Position numbers and translations under genes: made by a program. From assembly GCA_947683625.1 (NCBI GenBank), contig CANTUR010000417.1, forward strand, positions 310,001-374,000: a DNA stretch of 64,000 bases, read 5' to 3'. This DNA is from Mallotus nudiflorus. Taxonomy: Eukaryota; Streptophyta; Magnoliopsida; Malpighiales; Euphorbiaceae. The notes under the pieces were generated by a model. That model had not been told where the DNA came from and searched no databases. It worked only from the letters and a program-made list of their open reading frames with translations. This document shows, in pieces, positions 44,605 to 56,388 of this stretch; position 1 is the first letter of the stretch; each line of letters starts with the position of its first letter.

Positions 44605-46953
44605 CAACCCACTAGTACTGATCCTGAATATTGTGATAATTCTTGGTAACCATATGGATGTACACTGCAAGTTCATTTCCACAGCTTATATAGAATCCCT
44701 TTCTCAGATTACAACATCAACCCTGTATCATTAACTTGGGCATCTCCTATCAACATATCATTCTATGGTGATATGTCATGATGACATGCTATGATGAATG
44801 TCATGATGAGATGATATAATGAAATATTATGATGAAATGCTAGAATGAAATGTCGTGATGAAATGTTGTAATGAGATGCTATGATGATATGATGAAATGC
44901 TGTAATGATATAAGGTCTTATCCTCTAAAGTTCACGTAACCCTCAGATCAATCAGTCTTCTTCAGTACTTGGAAGCTATTCTAACAAACATCTGTTCACA
45001 CAATCTTCCCATTCTTCTGAGTTATGCAGGTCATAAGAGCTGCAATTCTAGAGAATTCTATTTAGATTTCCTATAATACCCAATTAAACCCAAAAAATTA
45101 CAGATCTCAATGGATTCAGTCAGTCTGGGGTGCTCAGATGTTGTTTTGATCTTTTTTGGATCAACTCAAATTCTATCTTTAAACGCCATAATTCTAAGAA
45201 AAATAACACTCTCCATCCAATGATCACACTTCCTGAATTCAGCATAAAGCTGACATTCTCTTAGTGTCTGTAGTATAGTCCTCAAGTGATATACGTGCCC
45301 TTTCATTCACTTCGAATACACTAGTATATCATTAATGAAGACTACTACAAATTGATCCATAACTAATGATAACCTGACTTCAAATCAACTTTAGAAAAGA
45401 ATTATGCACCCTGTAGCTGATCAGATAAGTCATTTATCCTCAAAAGAGGATACTTGTCCTTCACTGTTACCCTATTCATCTCTCTGTAGTCAATGAACAG
45501 TCTCAAGGTACTATCCTTCTTCCTTACAATAGGACTAGTGCACCCCAAAAAGAAACATAAGGTCTGACAAAACCTTGGTCATACAACTCTTGCAATTGCT
45601 CCTATAGCTCTGCAAGAGTCATTTTATAGGGCTACATTGAAATAGAAGTTATATCAGGAAGCACATCGATGCAGAATTCAATCTCTATAAGGTGGTAAAC
45701 CTGGTAACTCACAGGCAATTAAAACATCTGGGAGAGACAACTTCTCCACTGAAGTATACTCAACTAGAGTCAGATATTCCTGACAACCCTTTCATATCTC
45801 ATCAAGATTAATTACACCCAAAAGACTGAATTCATAATAACTCTCTGAATCTCAATTCTCGGTTCAGATGCCAATATATTACGCTTAATCCTATAACACA
45901 TAATTCTACCAGTCTCCTCTTATACTGTATTACGTCTTCAGCATGACATATCAGATTGAAGAGTTTACAGGTAATCTTCTCAACTGATTGCTCTTCCTTT
46001 ACTCTGTGCAATAGCTGATACAGGTAATTATTCTTCCTTAAAGATGGATGAAAGTATCTTAGAAATCCCCCTTTAACTCAAATTATGTGTTGCAGTCAGA
46101 ACTGACAGCTTACCATAAGAAATACAAGAGTGCTTCATCTTCATTAGACATTTTCCAATTCCCCCATCAAAGCATATCAAACAACTGCCAAACTTGACTA
46201 AATGCTATCAAGATCTTATTAATCTCGGCTATCCTGGCCATAATTATTGCACGTTCAAGTCCAAAAGGAATGCTTGTACTGCTTACAATGACTACCTTAA
46301 CCCTTGAGTTATAGTTGCCTCTAACCTACCCCTATACTAGATAGGTGTAGTAGAGCTGGAACTATAACCACAACTTGAACTTGAAAAGACTGATTATCAA
46401 TATTGTCTCTGCAGAAGAAATAATTCACATTCACTGCGCTGAAAAGATATGGAAATCAAAAGAATTCAGAATATAGAATATACGCAGAATTGACATGTCT
46501 CAAGTTCTCGACTGAAAAAGAAATTACATCTGCTGAACGATCGAAAGTATCAGCACCGCATCATGCAAAACTCCTGTTGCAGAAGCAACATCATTGCAAT
46601 GCTAAGCCACCATCTCCTCATTCAGTTATTCCCATTGTCAACAGCTATCATCAGGCCTTCTAAATCCATCTCTACCCCTATGCCTAACAGGATGCATAGG
46701 GGGTAGAACCTCGTGCTCAGAAGATCAACTATCATCGATCTCATCGATCGATGGAGCGACTCACGCTCGAGGCAATCAACAAGGAGCAAAAATAAATAAA
46801 TAGTTCAAACAATGACAACATCAAACACCCTAACGGTTACACGGAATTCCTAATGCAAGGAAGACTTTTCAAAGACATGACCGAACCTAATTCACTGCAG
46901 TAGTTCCAAAGAAAACACGACTCGACAACCTAGGTCCACATCTCTAAACCTAT
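44605..46953 (-). pseudogene. RT/protease/gag relic (copy 2)
   Basis: A near-identical direct copy of 40039-42372, with scattered substitutions and a few indels (for example an extra CTATAATACCCAATTAA at 45072-45088). It carries the same RT deletion and the same ATGATGAAATGCT repeat (44762-44916). The shared lesions show that the duplication happened after the element had already decayed. Confidence 0.85.
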
Positions 46954-46966
46954 GCTCTGATACCAA
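46954..46966 (-). promoter_or_regulatory. Primer-binding site, initiator Met-tRNA type (copy 2)
   Basis: TTGGTATCAGAGC on the minus strand, three bases inside the LTR boundary at 46970. Confidence 0.9.
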
Positions 46967-46969
46967 CTT

Positions 46970-48174
46970 TGTCAAGACCTAAACTAGGAGTCATGACCGG
47001 CGCTAAGGAACGGGAATTCTTTCGAATCCAGAACCCGTAGCAAGCCTAAGAAAATAAAATCATACAATAAATAAATAAAAGTACAACTGAATTAAAAATT
47101 TTCTGAATCAATAAATAAAATAAATACTTCAAATCCTTTTATAAATGAATACATATTCGTATAATGTTCAAATACAAATTCTCAGAGTATTTAATATCCA
47201 AACAAAATAATACACTTCCAAAAATTCTAAAAAAATTACAGCATGTAGATTAAGCTTCCAGGAACAAAGTTTGTGAAGGAATTTTTCATGAATCAATCAA
47301 ATTAAAGCTAAAAAAAATTCGAAACCCAAAATGGCTGATTTGAAGAAATTGAAACCTAAGCAATTCTAGACCAAATCAAGTGAAACAAAGCTTGAAATCA
47401 CACTCACCAGAGCTCAAGGAGAAGATAGAGACTGACAACATCAAATTTGGTGGCCGAAAAGTGCTTGGTCAGAGTTCAGTCGATTTTTGGTTTTTTGATG
47501 AAAATCCGGCCAAACAATGCCAGAAATGGGAGCTTGGGACGTCGGGAATGGCTGGAAGGGAAGGTGGCATACCGGAAAGCACAGTGACAGAAAAGAAAAC
47601 CAGCTTGAAATGGTTGAAAATGGCTGAAAACGTGTTGGGAGGAAGAAGATGAAGGAGGAGCAAAACTGTAATTAAGGCAACTTTGATTTTTTTGTTAAAA
47701 AAAACATGTATATATATATATATCCACCTTATATATATTATAATAATATAATCCCACACACAAATGATATTCACCACACAAATATTTTATTATATTTAAT
47801 AATTTATACACTTAAAATTAATTAATTAATACAAAAATTGAATAATAAAATTAAGAAAATTAATTAAGCTCTAATTAAGTTAAATAAGTACACATATATA
47901 CAATTTATTTTAGCACTTTAAAATTATATATGAGTTCATGCAAATTCATAAAACTAGTCAAAATAAATAGTATTAAATTATTTACGTGTCAATTTCCCCA
48001 AAAATACAATTTTCGAAAAAATTTTACGTAAAGTACTTAAAATAATATAAAATAATTAAAATTAGCTTTAAACAAACAACAAACTCATAAAATATCTTAA
48101 ATATATATACAAAAATTATTAACACTGCATATCCCGATGCAGTATAAAAATATTTAAAAACTCGCGATATTACA
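46970..48174 (-). repeat. Short LTR, 5' end of the relic array
   Basis: 1205 bp. It ends GATATTACA at 48174 and has the same internal deletion as 42389-43623, with a shorter TA microsatellite (about 47709-47722). It is inserted just before the terminal 54 bp of a plus-strand LTR. Confidence 0.88.
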
Positions 48175-48228
48175 AAAAGAATTCTCGTTCCCTAATACCG
48201 GTCATGGCCCTAGTTTTAGGTCGTGACA
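48175..48228 (+). mobile_element. Terminal 54 bp of a plus-strand LTR
   Basis: GAATTCTCGTTCCCTAATAC...GGTCGTGACA equals the LTR terminus seen at 1665-1718. It is probably the right end of the LTR that starts at 12068. The middle of that LTR is not found and was probably lost when the inserted elements recombined. Confidence 0.75.
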
Positions 48229-48251
48229 ACTTTTATTCTATTTTATTTTTT

Positions 48252-48315
<64 letters not shown>

Positions 48316-48736
48316 CTAACTTAACATATACATGTACAAATATATATATATTTATAACACACTAACACAAATACACATACAACACATGCACATGCACTAA
48401 TAATGAGGATAATAATAAATAATAAATAATAATAATAGTAATAATAGTAATAATAATAATAGTACAAATAATAATATTAATAATAACAATAATAATAATA
48501 ACAATAATAATACAACAACAATAATAATAATACAACAACAATCATAATAATAATAACTTTAATATTTTTTAAATAATAAAATTTTCAAAATAAATATTTT
48601 ACGTAAATAAAATATTTAAAATAAAACAAATAAATAATATGTAAAATAATAATAATATATAAATAAAATTTAAAATTTTATTAACATTAGATATCTCAAA
48701 ATAATTTTTGATAATTTAAAATAAAAAATCATTACA
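48229..48736 (-). mobile_element. Outer Tekay-like solo LTR, right part
   Basis: It ends TTATTAACATTAGATATCTC...CATTACA at 48736, a diverged form of the ATTATTAACACTGCATATCC...GATATTACA end of the other LTRs. Together with 9238-12067 it gives about 3.34 kb. It contains a (TA)n run (about 48255-48312) and an AAT/AAC-rich trinucleotide array (about 48400-48555). The right flank is GAGAC. Confidence 0.65.
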
Positions 48737-51700
48737 GAGACATAACTCATTTGATTAATGCGTTAAGGCCTCAAGTGTTAAGTTTTGCCTTTCCTATATG
48801 AAGCATTATGATAATTGTGGTTTATTTGAAATTATGAATGATATAATGACATATGTAATATTTTAAAAAAGTAGTGTTTATTTGTTATTCGGTATTGATT
48901 AAAATTATATTTTTATTATCTACTTTCTTTTTTTTTTTTTTTGGGACCTAGAGGAGGGTGGAGTTTGTGGAACCTTCACGGGTGGCATCCCTGGCCTGGG
49001 CTTTATTATCTACTTACTATGAATATTGTTTTTTAAATATTTAAACTTTGCAATGTTTAGTGTTGGGGGTTGATAGGGGAGGATTAGTTATTAGGGGTGG
49101 GTATCAGGAGATTCCCTTATGAAATTTTTTTGGAAAAAAAAAATAATACACAAATTACCCTTTTAATTTATGACACGGGATTAAATGAATTCAATTTAAA
49201 TTTTTTTAATAAATAAGACTAATATTTCTATTGTTAGCATTAAATAAATCTAATTATACACTCATCAGACGAATAATAATTAAACTCTCAATAAAAAAAA
49301 ATTTAATCCTAATTTATTTAATATTTAAAAAAATTATATTTATAATAAATTAGAAAACTGAATTAATAGAACTACGACGCTTTCTAGAAGACTATCAATA
49401 TTTTTTATAAACTAACTTTTAGTTTAATTTTTTATTTAAAAATAAATTATTTTATTTTTTTATACATGAAGGAACATGTAAAAATTTATTGGTAAAATTT
49501 TATTAATAAAATATCTTTCTTGCTTTTCTGTTTTTGAAAAGTTATATTATAGGCGTTGATTTGAGAAAATTTAAGCTTATTTAGCCTTAAATAAAAGTAT
49601 TGATTTTATTTATTGAAAAAGTTTAAATTGAACCTGTTGGATTCATTTGTGTAATTAGTAAAAAAATAAAATAAGTAGAGGGCGGTAGAGGGGCTGGGAG
49701 GATAAGAATCCAATGCAAGTACTCACAACTTTGTAATGTGTGAAGGACTTACATTGTGTCAGCAATCATTGACAATTTGACATTTTACTTTGTGGCTTGT
49801 GATCCTCCATCCCCTTTTTAATAAAAAATAAAAAATAAAAAAACAAATATATATATATATAATTTCTTTAAAAATTTAGCCTCCAAAGAGTTAATTAATT
49901 TTAAGGTATATGCTAACTATAATTATTTAATTTAAAAATCCGAAAGCTCATTGATTTTAGAGTCCGAATCATTATTTTACATGATATTTCATACAATTAA
50001 TTTTTACTTAAATTAATAGCATGGTTAAGTCAATAAAATTAAATTAATTTGTAAAGCTAAATGTCTAAAATTACAATAAAACCATTAAAAGGTTGAATAT
50101 CGAACTATACTCTTAATAAAATATTTTAATCTCATAACATATATTTTATTTCATCTAAAAATAAAACTAAATTATAAATACTGTCATTTTACCCGTTGAA
50201 TTTTATCAGAATTTTTTCTTCTCCCATTAATGTTTTAAAGTGCGTTGTAGCGTTTAACTATCCAAGCTTTCACATAGTATCTCTCTTCTTGGGTTAATTA
50301 TATGAATAGTACTTAAAATTATTATAAATTTTCATTAAAAGATTTAAATTTTCTTTTATCATTTAAAACCTTTCAAATATTTTCTTAAATCTCACAAAAG
50401 TATTTTTTCACATAAAATACATCTTAATTAAATCTGTAAAATTTACTAATTAAAGAATAAAATATATCTCCTTTATTTATATTTTATAAGATCAAAATAT
50501 ATATTTCATCTGTAAATATATTTTATATAAGGAAATACTTTTATCAGATCAAACAAACACTTAAAAGATTATCAATCATTAAATAAAATTCAAATTTTTA
50601 AATAAATTTTTTTGATAATTTTAAGTAACTTGGGTGTAATTAACTCCTCTCTTCTCCTGTCAACGTACCAATGTACAATTATTATTAAAAAAAAAAAAAA
50701 ACTGTAACAAATTTTTTTTAAATGATGAAATGGCATAGCCCAAAAAAGAATCAGTAGGTTTTTGGGCTTTTTCGGCAAGTGGTGAAGAAGAGGATTTGGC
50801 TTTTTGTGTGAGACTGTGAGCATGAGATGAGAAGTGAGGTCAGAAAATTTTGGCGGGAAAATTTTGGAGGTAGAAGTCAAGATTCCTTCAGAGAAAAAAA
50901 AAGAACTGTTTTTTTTTGGAATTAATTGAGATGTCTATGTGATGACGTTGACAGTAGTTATCTAAAATTTCATATTTGTACGGGAAAAGCCCTATATTTG
51001 GGAGAAAAAATATGCTTTTATTCATGACAAATTTTTTTTTTTTATAGTTTATATTTTTTAAATTTCTTTAAATTTACAAATAGATTACGAATATTTAGTG
51101 ATATAATTTGTTTGGCTCAATTATAAATTAACTAAGTTTAAGCTAGTAAAAGTTCAGCTCTGATATATTTCTACCTATATTATATATAAAATTAAATTAT
51201 TTTTTAAATTAATGTTCATATATATGCAAGAGAAATTTGTATACACTAAAATAATATTTAACGAAAGGGATAATATAATTAAAAATAAAATTTTTTAAGC
51301 TTTCTAACATTTATTTTTAATTCGATTTATATTATTTTGAAACTATGTGTTCAAAATGATTTGAAATTAAATATTTATTTATTTTGGTATTGTATGAATT
51401 AAGTAAAATTAAAAAGTACAAATTGAAATATAAAAAATGTTCAAAATAAAAATTTAAAATTAAATAAAAAATAATAAAAGTTGAAGGTATGAAACTGTAC
51501 ATTCAACATTTTTTTTTAAAGATTAATGCAGGATGCCTTTTCGTTATATTATCACGAACTACAAATACAACAACTAGCAAGTGAATGATCGTTTTCCTCT
51601 CAACCACTTTTTTTTTTTTTTCCATCAATCACAAGTAATATTCATGATATTCAACCTTAGTTCTCACTGGATTTGTATAGTTTTTTAGTAAGTTTGGCCA

Positions 51701-52751
51701 CAAAATCATTCAAATACTAATTTTATCTTAGTCTTTGTATATAAATAATACCAATATGAGTTTATAATTCAAGTTTATATGGATTTATCCCCTCTATAAA
51801 TGATTTTTTGGTGATATTTTGAAGATAACTATGAATATTTTGGTGATATTTCGGCTTAAACTTAAATATAAGATTCAAATTTAAGAAGTAGTCATTCAAA
51901 TAAAGTTTTTCTAGTGCTAGAAGGAAAGATAAATCAAGCTGTCATCTTCAAGTCTTGATGTTGCTAGATTTGTCTGATAGCCATGGATATTTCTTATCTT
52001 TTTATAATGTTGTTAGTCATGTTTTACTCTTACTCTTAACGTTTCTGTAAGAGTAAAATAAATCAAGTGATAGGATTTAAAATACAAGACACATATTTTA
52101 CTTTTATCAATTAAGTTAATAATATTTAAATATGAAGGATGCAATATATCTAGTGCATGTAAAATTTTTTTATTTTATTGGCAATGATGTTGTGATGACA
52201 AAGGTAGGGTTGGATTGTGTCCGCTATCACGGCATAAGGTCTTATTTCAAGAAATTAAAAAAATAAAGAAATATTATTATTCAATATACTTGGCTCTAAC
52301 AAATTGTATGTTATTCACACTCCAAAATTTTAAAATAACTATCCAATTTGATACCTGATTGAACTAATTAAGCCAAAAAATTGGTATTCGTAAAATTTGA
52401 ATTTTTTTTAGTCAAATTTTACATATAAAATATTATTCATCAAATTAATATTTATTTAATTATAATTACTGATGTATATTATGGGATCAATATACAAAAA
52501 TAATTAATAATTATAATTAAATAAAAATTAATCTAATAGTTTTAATTACATTTGAATAAATACAAACGTCTTTACTGTATCAAATTTATACTTAAAAAAT
52601 TATTGGGGCAAATTTTCACTTTAGCCAATAATTTCATGCATCATTATCTTGCATTACCAAATACTTTTTTTTTTTTCAACAAAATTTCCAAGTCAATGGC
52701 CTTCAAATTTTCTCAAACTCAATTAATAAGTGAAGTGTTTAGTTTTGTTAA
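48737..52751. other. AT-rich intergenic DNA
   Basis: No gene was recognised. At 48929-49005 a T-run precedes GGGACCTAGAGGAGGGTGGA, a GC-rich fragment that may be the tail of a reverse-oriented retroposon. Positions 49675-49830 are less AT-biased but not coding. The 96-codon minus-strand frame ending near 50590 has no family resemblance. A match to the E2F consensus (TTTGGCGG) lies at 50849-50856. Confidence 0.45.
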
Positions 52752-53480
52752 TTTAGGATGTGTTTGGTTAAATTGTTACTGATTATAGCAGCCATTGCTA
52801 ATAGTATATTTAATTACATATATAAATATTATACGTATAGTATATAATATAAATATTAATAATAGTATGTATGGTAAAAATTTATTTAATGCTTGTAATA
52901 AAAAATATTATAAATTTTTTTATACAATTTCAAAAAATAAATAAATTTATTTGTATTAGATAGTCCATTTTAAATAAAATACTAATATTATTACTATTAT
53001 TAATATTAGAAATAATGAATTAGTAAATTTTTTTATAAATAAAACTATTAATATTTTATTTACATGGTTAATATTTTTAATAAGTACAATATTAATATTT
53101 TGTTAATATTTTTAATAATTATTCAAATAGTAATTTATTAAAAAAATGTGTTATAACTCAAAGTTTGATAAATTATGAAATTAATTTTTGGGATTTGCAG
53201 TGTTAATAAATATTTTATTAATTTGTTATATTATGGTTTTTTGTGAAATTAAATTAAATCCAAGTGTTGTTATTTATTTTATTATATCATGGTATTAATA
53301 TTAAATTAAAATTTAAAACTTAAATTTATTGTTATATATTATTTAATATTATTATTATTTGTGCATTATGTTAATGTAGTGCATTTTAATATATTTTAAT
53401 ATTATATGGTGAGTTTAATTAGAAAAGAAAATATTTAAATTAAAGATTTTTTTTTTTATTTTGTCCTTTCCTACTTTTTG

Positions 53481-53531
<51 letters not shown>

Positions 53532-56388
53532 TCACACAAAAGAATTTTCCTTCCTTCCTCTTTTCTTTTTCTTTCCTTCCCCCTTCCCTTCATTTCCCCC
53601 TTATTCTTTCTTCTCTGCGACAGAACCAACCCCTTCCCCTTGCCGCAGCCGTCGCCTCTCCTCTGCTCGTCGCTACCACCTGCCCTTTCTTTCCTCTTCC
53701 TCCTGCCATCTTCTCTTCCCTTTACTCTCTTCTTCCTTCTCGACACTATTAGCTTCCGGAGGCTGCCGTTAACGTTTCTGACAATGGTTAGAGCTCCCAC
53801 TAGTCTCATTTGATAGTTGGTTTCATGGGCTTCATTTTTCCTAAGGTAATTCACTCTATTAACTTTGAATTCAGCTCCAATTTTGGATAATTGAATTTGG
53901 GGTTCTTAGCTTCATTTGTTGATTTTGTGTTTAATTAGTTTGATTCATGTTAAATTGACTTTAGATTATTGAAATTGAAGTTTTAAGGTTTCCAAAAATG
54001 TATTTAAATTCAATTTTGGAGATGCGATTTGGACACTATTTTGAGATTGGTTACTGTTTATGGGTATTGTTTCAGGCTTGGAAATGTGTTTTATTTTTAA
54101 TAAATTTTACTAATTATTTTAAGCATTTCTCATGAATACATTTTATTGAAATTATGCACCGAATATTTATTATGAAATTTTGAATGTTTATGTAAAAATT
54201 GAATTTTTGAAAAAATTAGTATAAATTAGTAATTTTTATATTTTAATTGAAGTTATTGTTAATTATTATGTTTTGGATAATTTTTTAATAATAAATAGTA
54301 TTAAAAATATTTTTATGAATTATTTACTATTTTTAGCTAATTAATAATAATTTCCGGATTCGAATAATAGTTTTATCTATTAATTTTATGAATTAAATGA
54401 ATTTTTAGTTATTTTTATTATATATTTGGGCAATTTAAATAATTATTGGTAATTTATGCTATTTAATTTTGAATATTTAAAAAATGGATTTTATTAATAT
54501 TATTTAGTTATATTTTGGATTTTATTATTTGTTTTGAAAATAAATATATTTGGTACTTTTACTATTTAAATAAATTGAATTATGTTATTTTATGATTTTT
54601 ATGACTTTTGGTGAATTATTGGTATTTATTATTATTTTATTTATTTTGATTTTGTTGGTTCTTGATTGGGCATTGGAATGTAGTTTGTGAGCCCAACTTG
54701 AGAAATTGAGTTTTATGAATATTTAAAGTGTATTTGCATCCAGGATTGACTCTATTTTTAGTAGAGAGACGTCCATTTTACAGATGAGATTCTACCGAAT
54801 TTTCGATAGAATTCTCGTATAATATGACATCAGATCGGTCATGAGTTTTGAATTTTTTTATCTAGTCGTGTCCTAAATTGAGTCACTATTTAGAATTTCT
54901 AAAAGTATAAAATTAGAATTTCAATTCTAATATATTATTATTGTAATTATTTCTTAGTTGCTCCTCAAGCTAGATCTATTGGACCAAGCCAGGATAGAGG
55001 AGCACACTTAAACTGTAAGTTATTAATCTATGTATACATTGCATGTATATAATATATTGTGAGCATCCATATTTTGAATAAATATGAATTTTATTATTAA
55101 TAATGCTATATCACATAAAATGTTATTCATTATTATCATTGAGCATATATGTTTTCATATATAAAATGCAATTACTAATTGTTATTGATAGATATTACAT
55201 ATTTTAATATAAATTTGATTATTCTATTCATAATAAACATTATGGAGGATAGTTTTATAATGTGTTACCTAGTAGGTTACATTAGAGTTGTTGTGCAACA
55301 GTATATTAGATGATAGACTATAAAATTGATTGATTTATAATTGTAAATATAATTATTATGGTGAATGATGGCTAAAGGGGTGCGATTGCGAATCATTGGT
55401 TGACCTGTAGGGTACTCGGGGCCAGTTAGCATCGGTAGTGAAACTGCGGATCCTCAATTGACCCTTTGTGTACTCAGGGTTAGTTCACAGCAAAAAGTTG
55501 CATAAAAAAAATATTTTGGAGTTATGAAAAGTCCGTTGGCTAGTAAATTTCAGTGATCAAGGTTGCGAAAAAATTTAGGGATTCTGCTCCAATCCTTCAT
55601 CCAAAATTTTTAAGCATTTATTACTATAATAAAAATGGATTTTGAGCATATGTATCAAAAGCATGTATATATTCAATAAATATAAATATATTATTATATC
55701 GATATTTGAGTGTCTATGTCTTTGGGTTGCTTATATATATAATAATAATTCATTCATTAAGGTTTGACTCCCTCAATATCTTTTTCAAGATCTTCTACTT
55801 CAGACCTCCACATTAGTTCTATTCGTCAGACTCTTTCCTGTCAAACCGATTTATGTAAATATTGAATTATTATTTTTCTTGTATTTTAGTAAATGTTGCA
55901 GTAGTAGTGCTTCTTGTTGTAGTATCTGTTATGTATTAGATAGAGATTTTGTATTTGAAGAATTATATGAAGATATTTTATTATGTTATAATATGAGGAT
56001 TTCTTTTATAATAATTAAAATTTTAATTCTGAGGTATTTTTGTGATATGTTTGTATGTGTTTTTATTTTTAAGGCTTGTTACAAGTTTTAAATTCGTGTG
56101 AATTTTCATTTCTTAACGCCGGTCATGACTCATCGGTTTTGGTCGTGATAAAATGATAATTAGTTAAAATTAAAAAGGTAAGGATAAAATAGTAAATATA
56201 ATTTTTAAATAAAGAGTTGTTAGTAAAAAGTTCCAAATTGGAGCTTATATGCACTGATATTATTTAAGTATTTAACAGCTACCAGCTCATTTTTTTAAAA
56301 AAAAAAAATAACCAACAAATTTTTTAGCTGTTGGGAACTGAGCAGCTACTAGTTGCATCCCAACAACCAAAATAAACACCCCCTTAAA
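52752..56388. mobile_element. Putative hAT-like MITE split by the solo LTR
   Basis: The left end GGATGTGTTTGGTT and the right end (opposite strand) AAGGGGGTGTTTATTTTGGTT resemble the ends of plant hAT-type MITEs. Both halves (52752-53148 and 56156-56388) are AT-rich and non-coding. The LTR insertion at 53149-56150 with AAATG duplications lies inside. No clean 8-bp target duplication was found, so this is tentative. Confidence 0.35.
53149..56150 (+). mobile_element. Solo LTR of a Tekay-like element with AAATG target duplication
   Basis: 3002 bp, from TGTTATAACTC to GGTCGTGATA, flanked on both sides by AAATG (53144-53148 and 56151-56155). It shares landmarks with the other LTRs: TTTGCAGTGTTAATAA near the start, AGTAGAGAGACGTCCATTTT at 54769, a ...TCGGGGCCAGTTAGC-type duplicated segment at 55380-55490, and AACGCCGGTCATGACTC near the end. 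A TA microsatellite (53484-53525) and a C/T-rich stretch (53540-53760) produce spurious reading frames on both strands. There is no PBS or internal region, so it arose by LTR-LTR recombination. Confidence 0.92.

Larger units (their letters stand above)
40039..48174 (-). mobile_element. Decayed chromovirus relic in internal-LTR-internal-LTR array
   Basis: Read on the minus strand the order is LTR (48174-46970), PBS, internal region (46969-43624), LTR (43623-42389), PBS, second internal region (42388 to 40039, cut off). Segments 40039-43623 and about 44605-48174 are near-identical direct copies of about 3.58 kb. The LTRs are only about 1.2 kb, missing the middle of the 3.24-kb Tekay LTR at the same place in both copies. 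Internal parts show relics of integrase, RT and gag with many stops. Both units therefore belong to one deleted, probably non-autonomous subfamily. Confidence 0.85.

Noticed and set aside
50590..50880. 96-codon minus-strand frame (MTSTSKIFPP...)
   Set aside because: It starts in a slightly GC-richer island but ends in low-complexity sequence with no recognised domain. There is no evidence of a gene.
53471..53854. 127-codon minus-strand and 111-codon plus-strand reading frames rich in Arg/Lys/Glu or Leu/Pro
   Set aside because: They lie inside the solo LTR over a TA microsatellite and a C/T-rich tract. Both strands are open because of base composition, and there is no family resemblance.
55879..56091. 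70-codon cysteine-rich frame
   Set aside because: It lies inside the solo LTR next to its terminus. The equivalent sequence in other LTR copies is not open.
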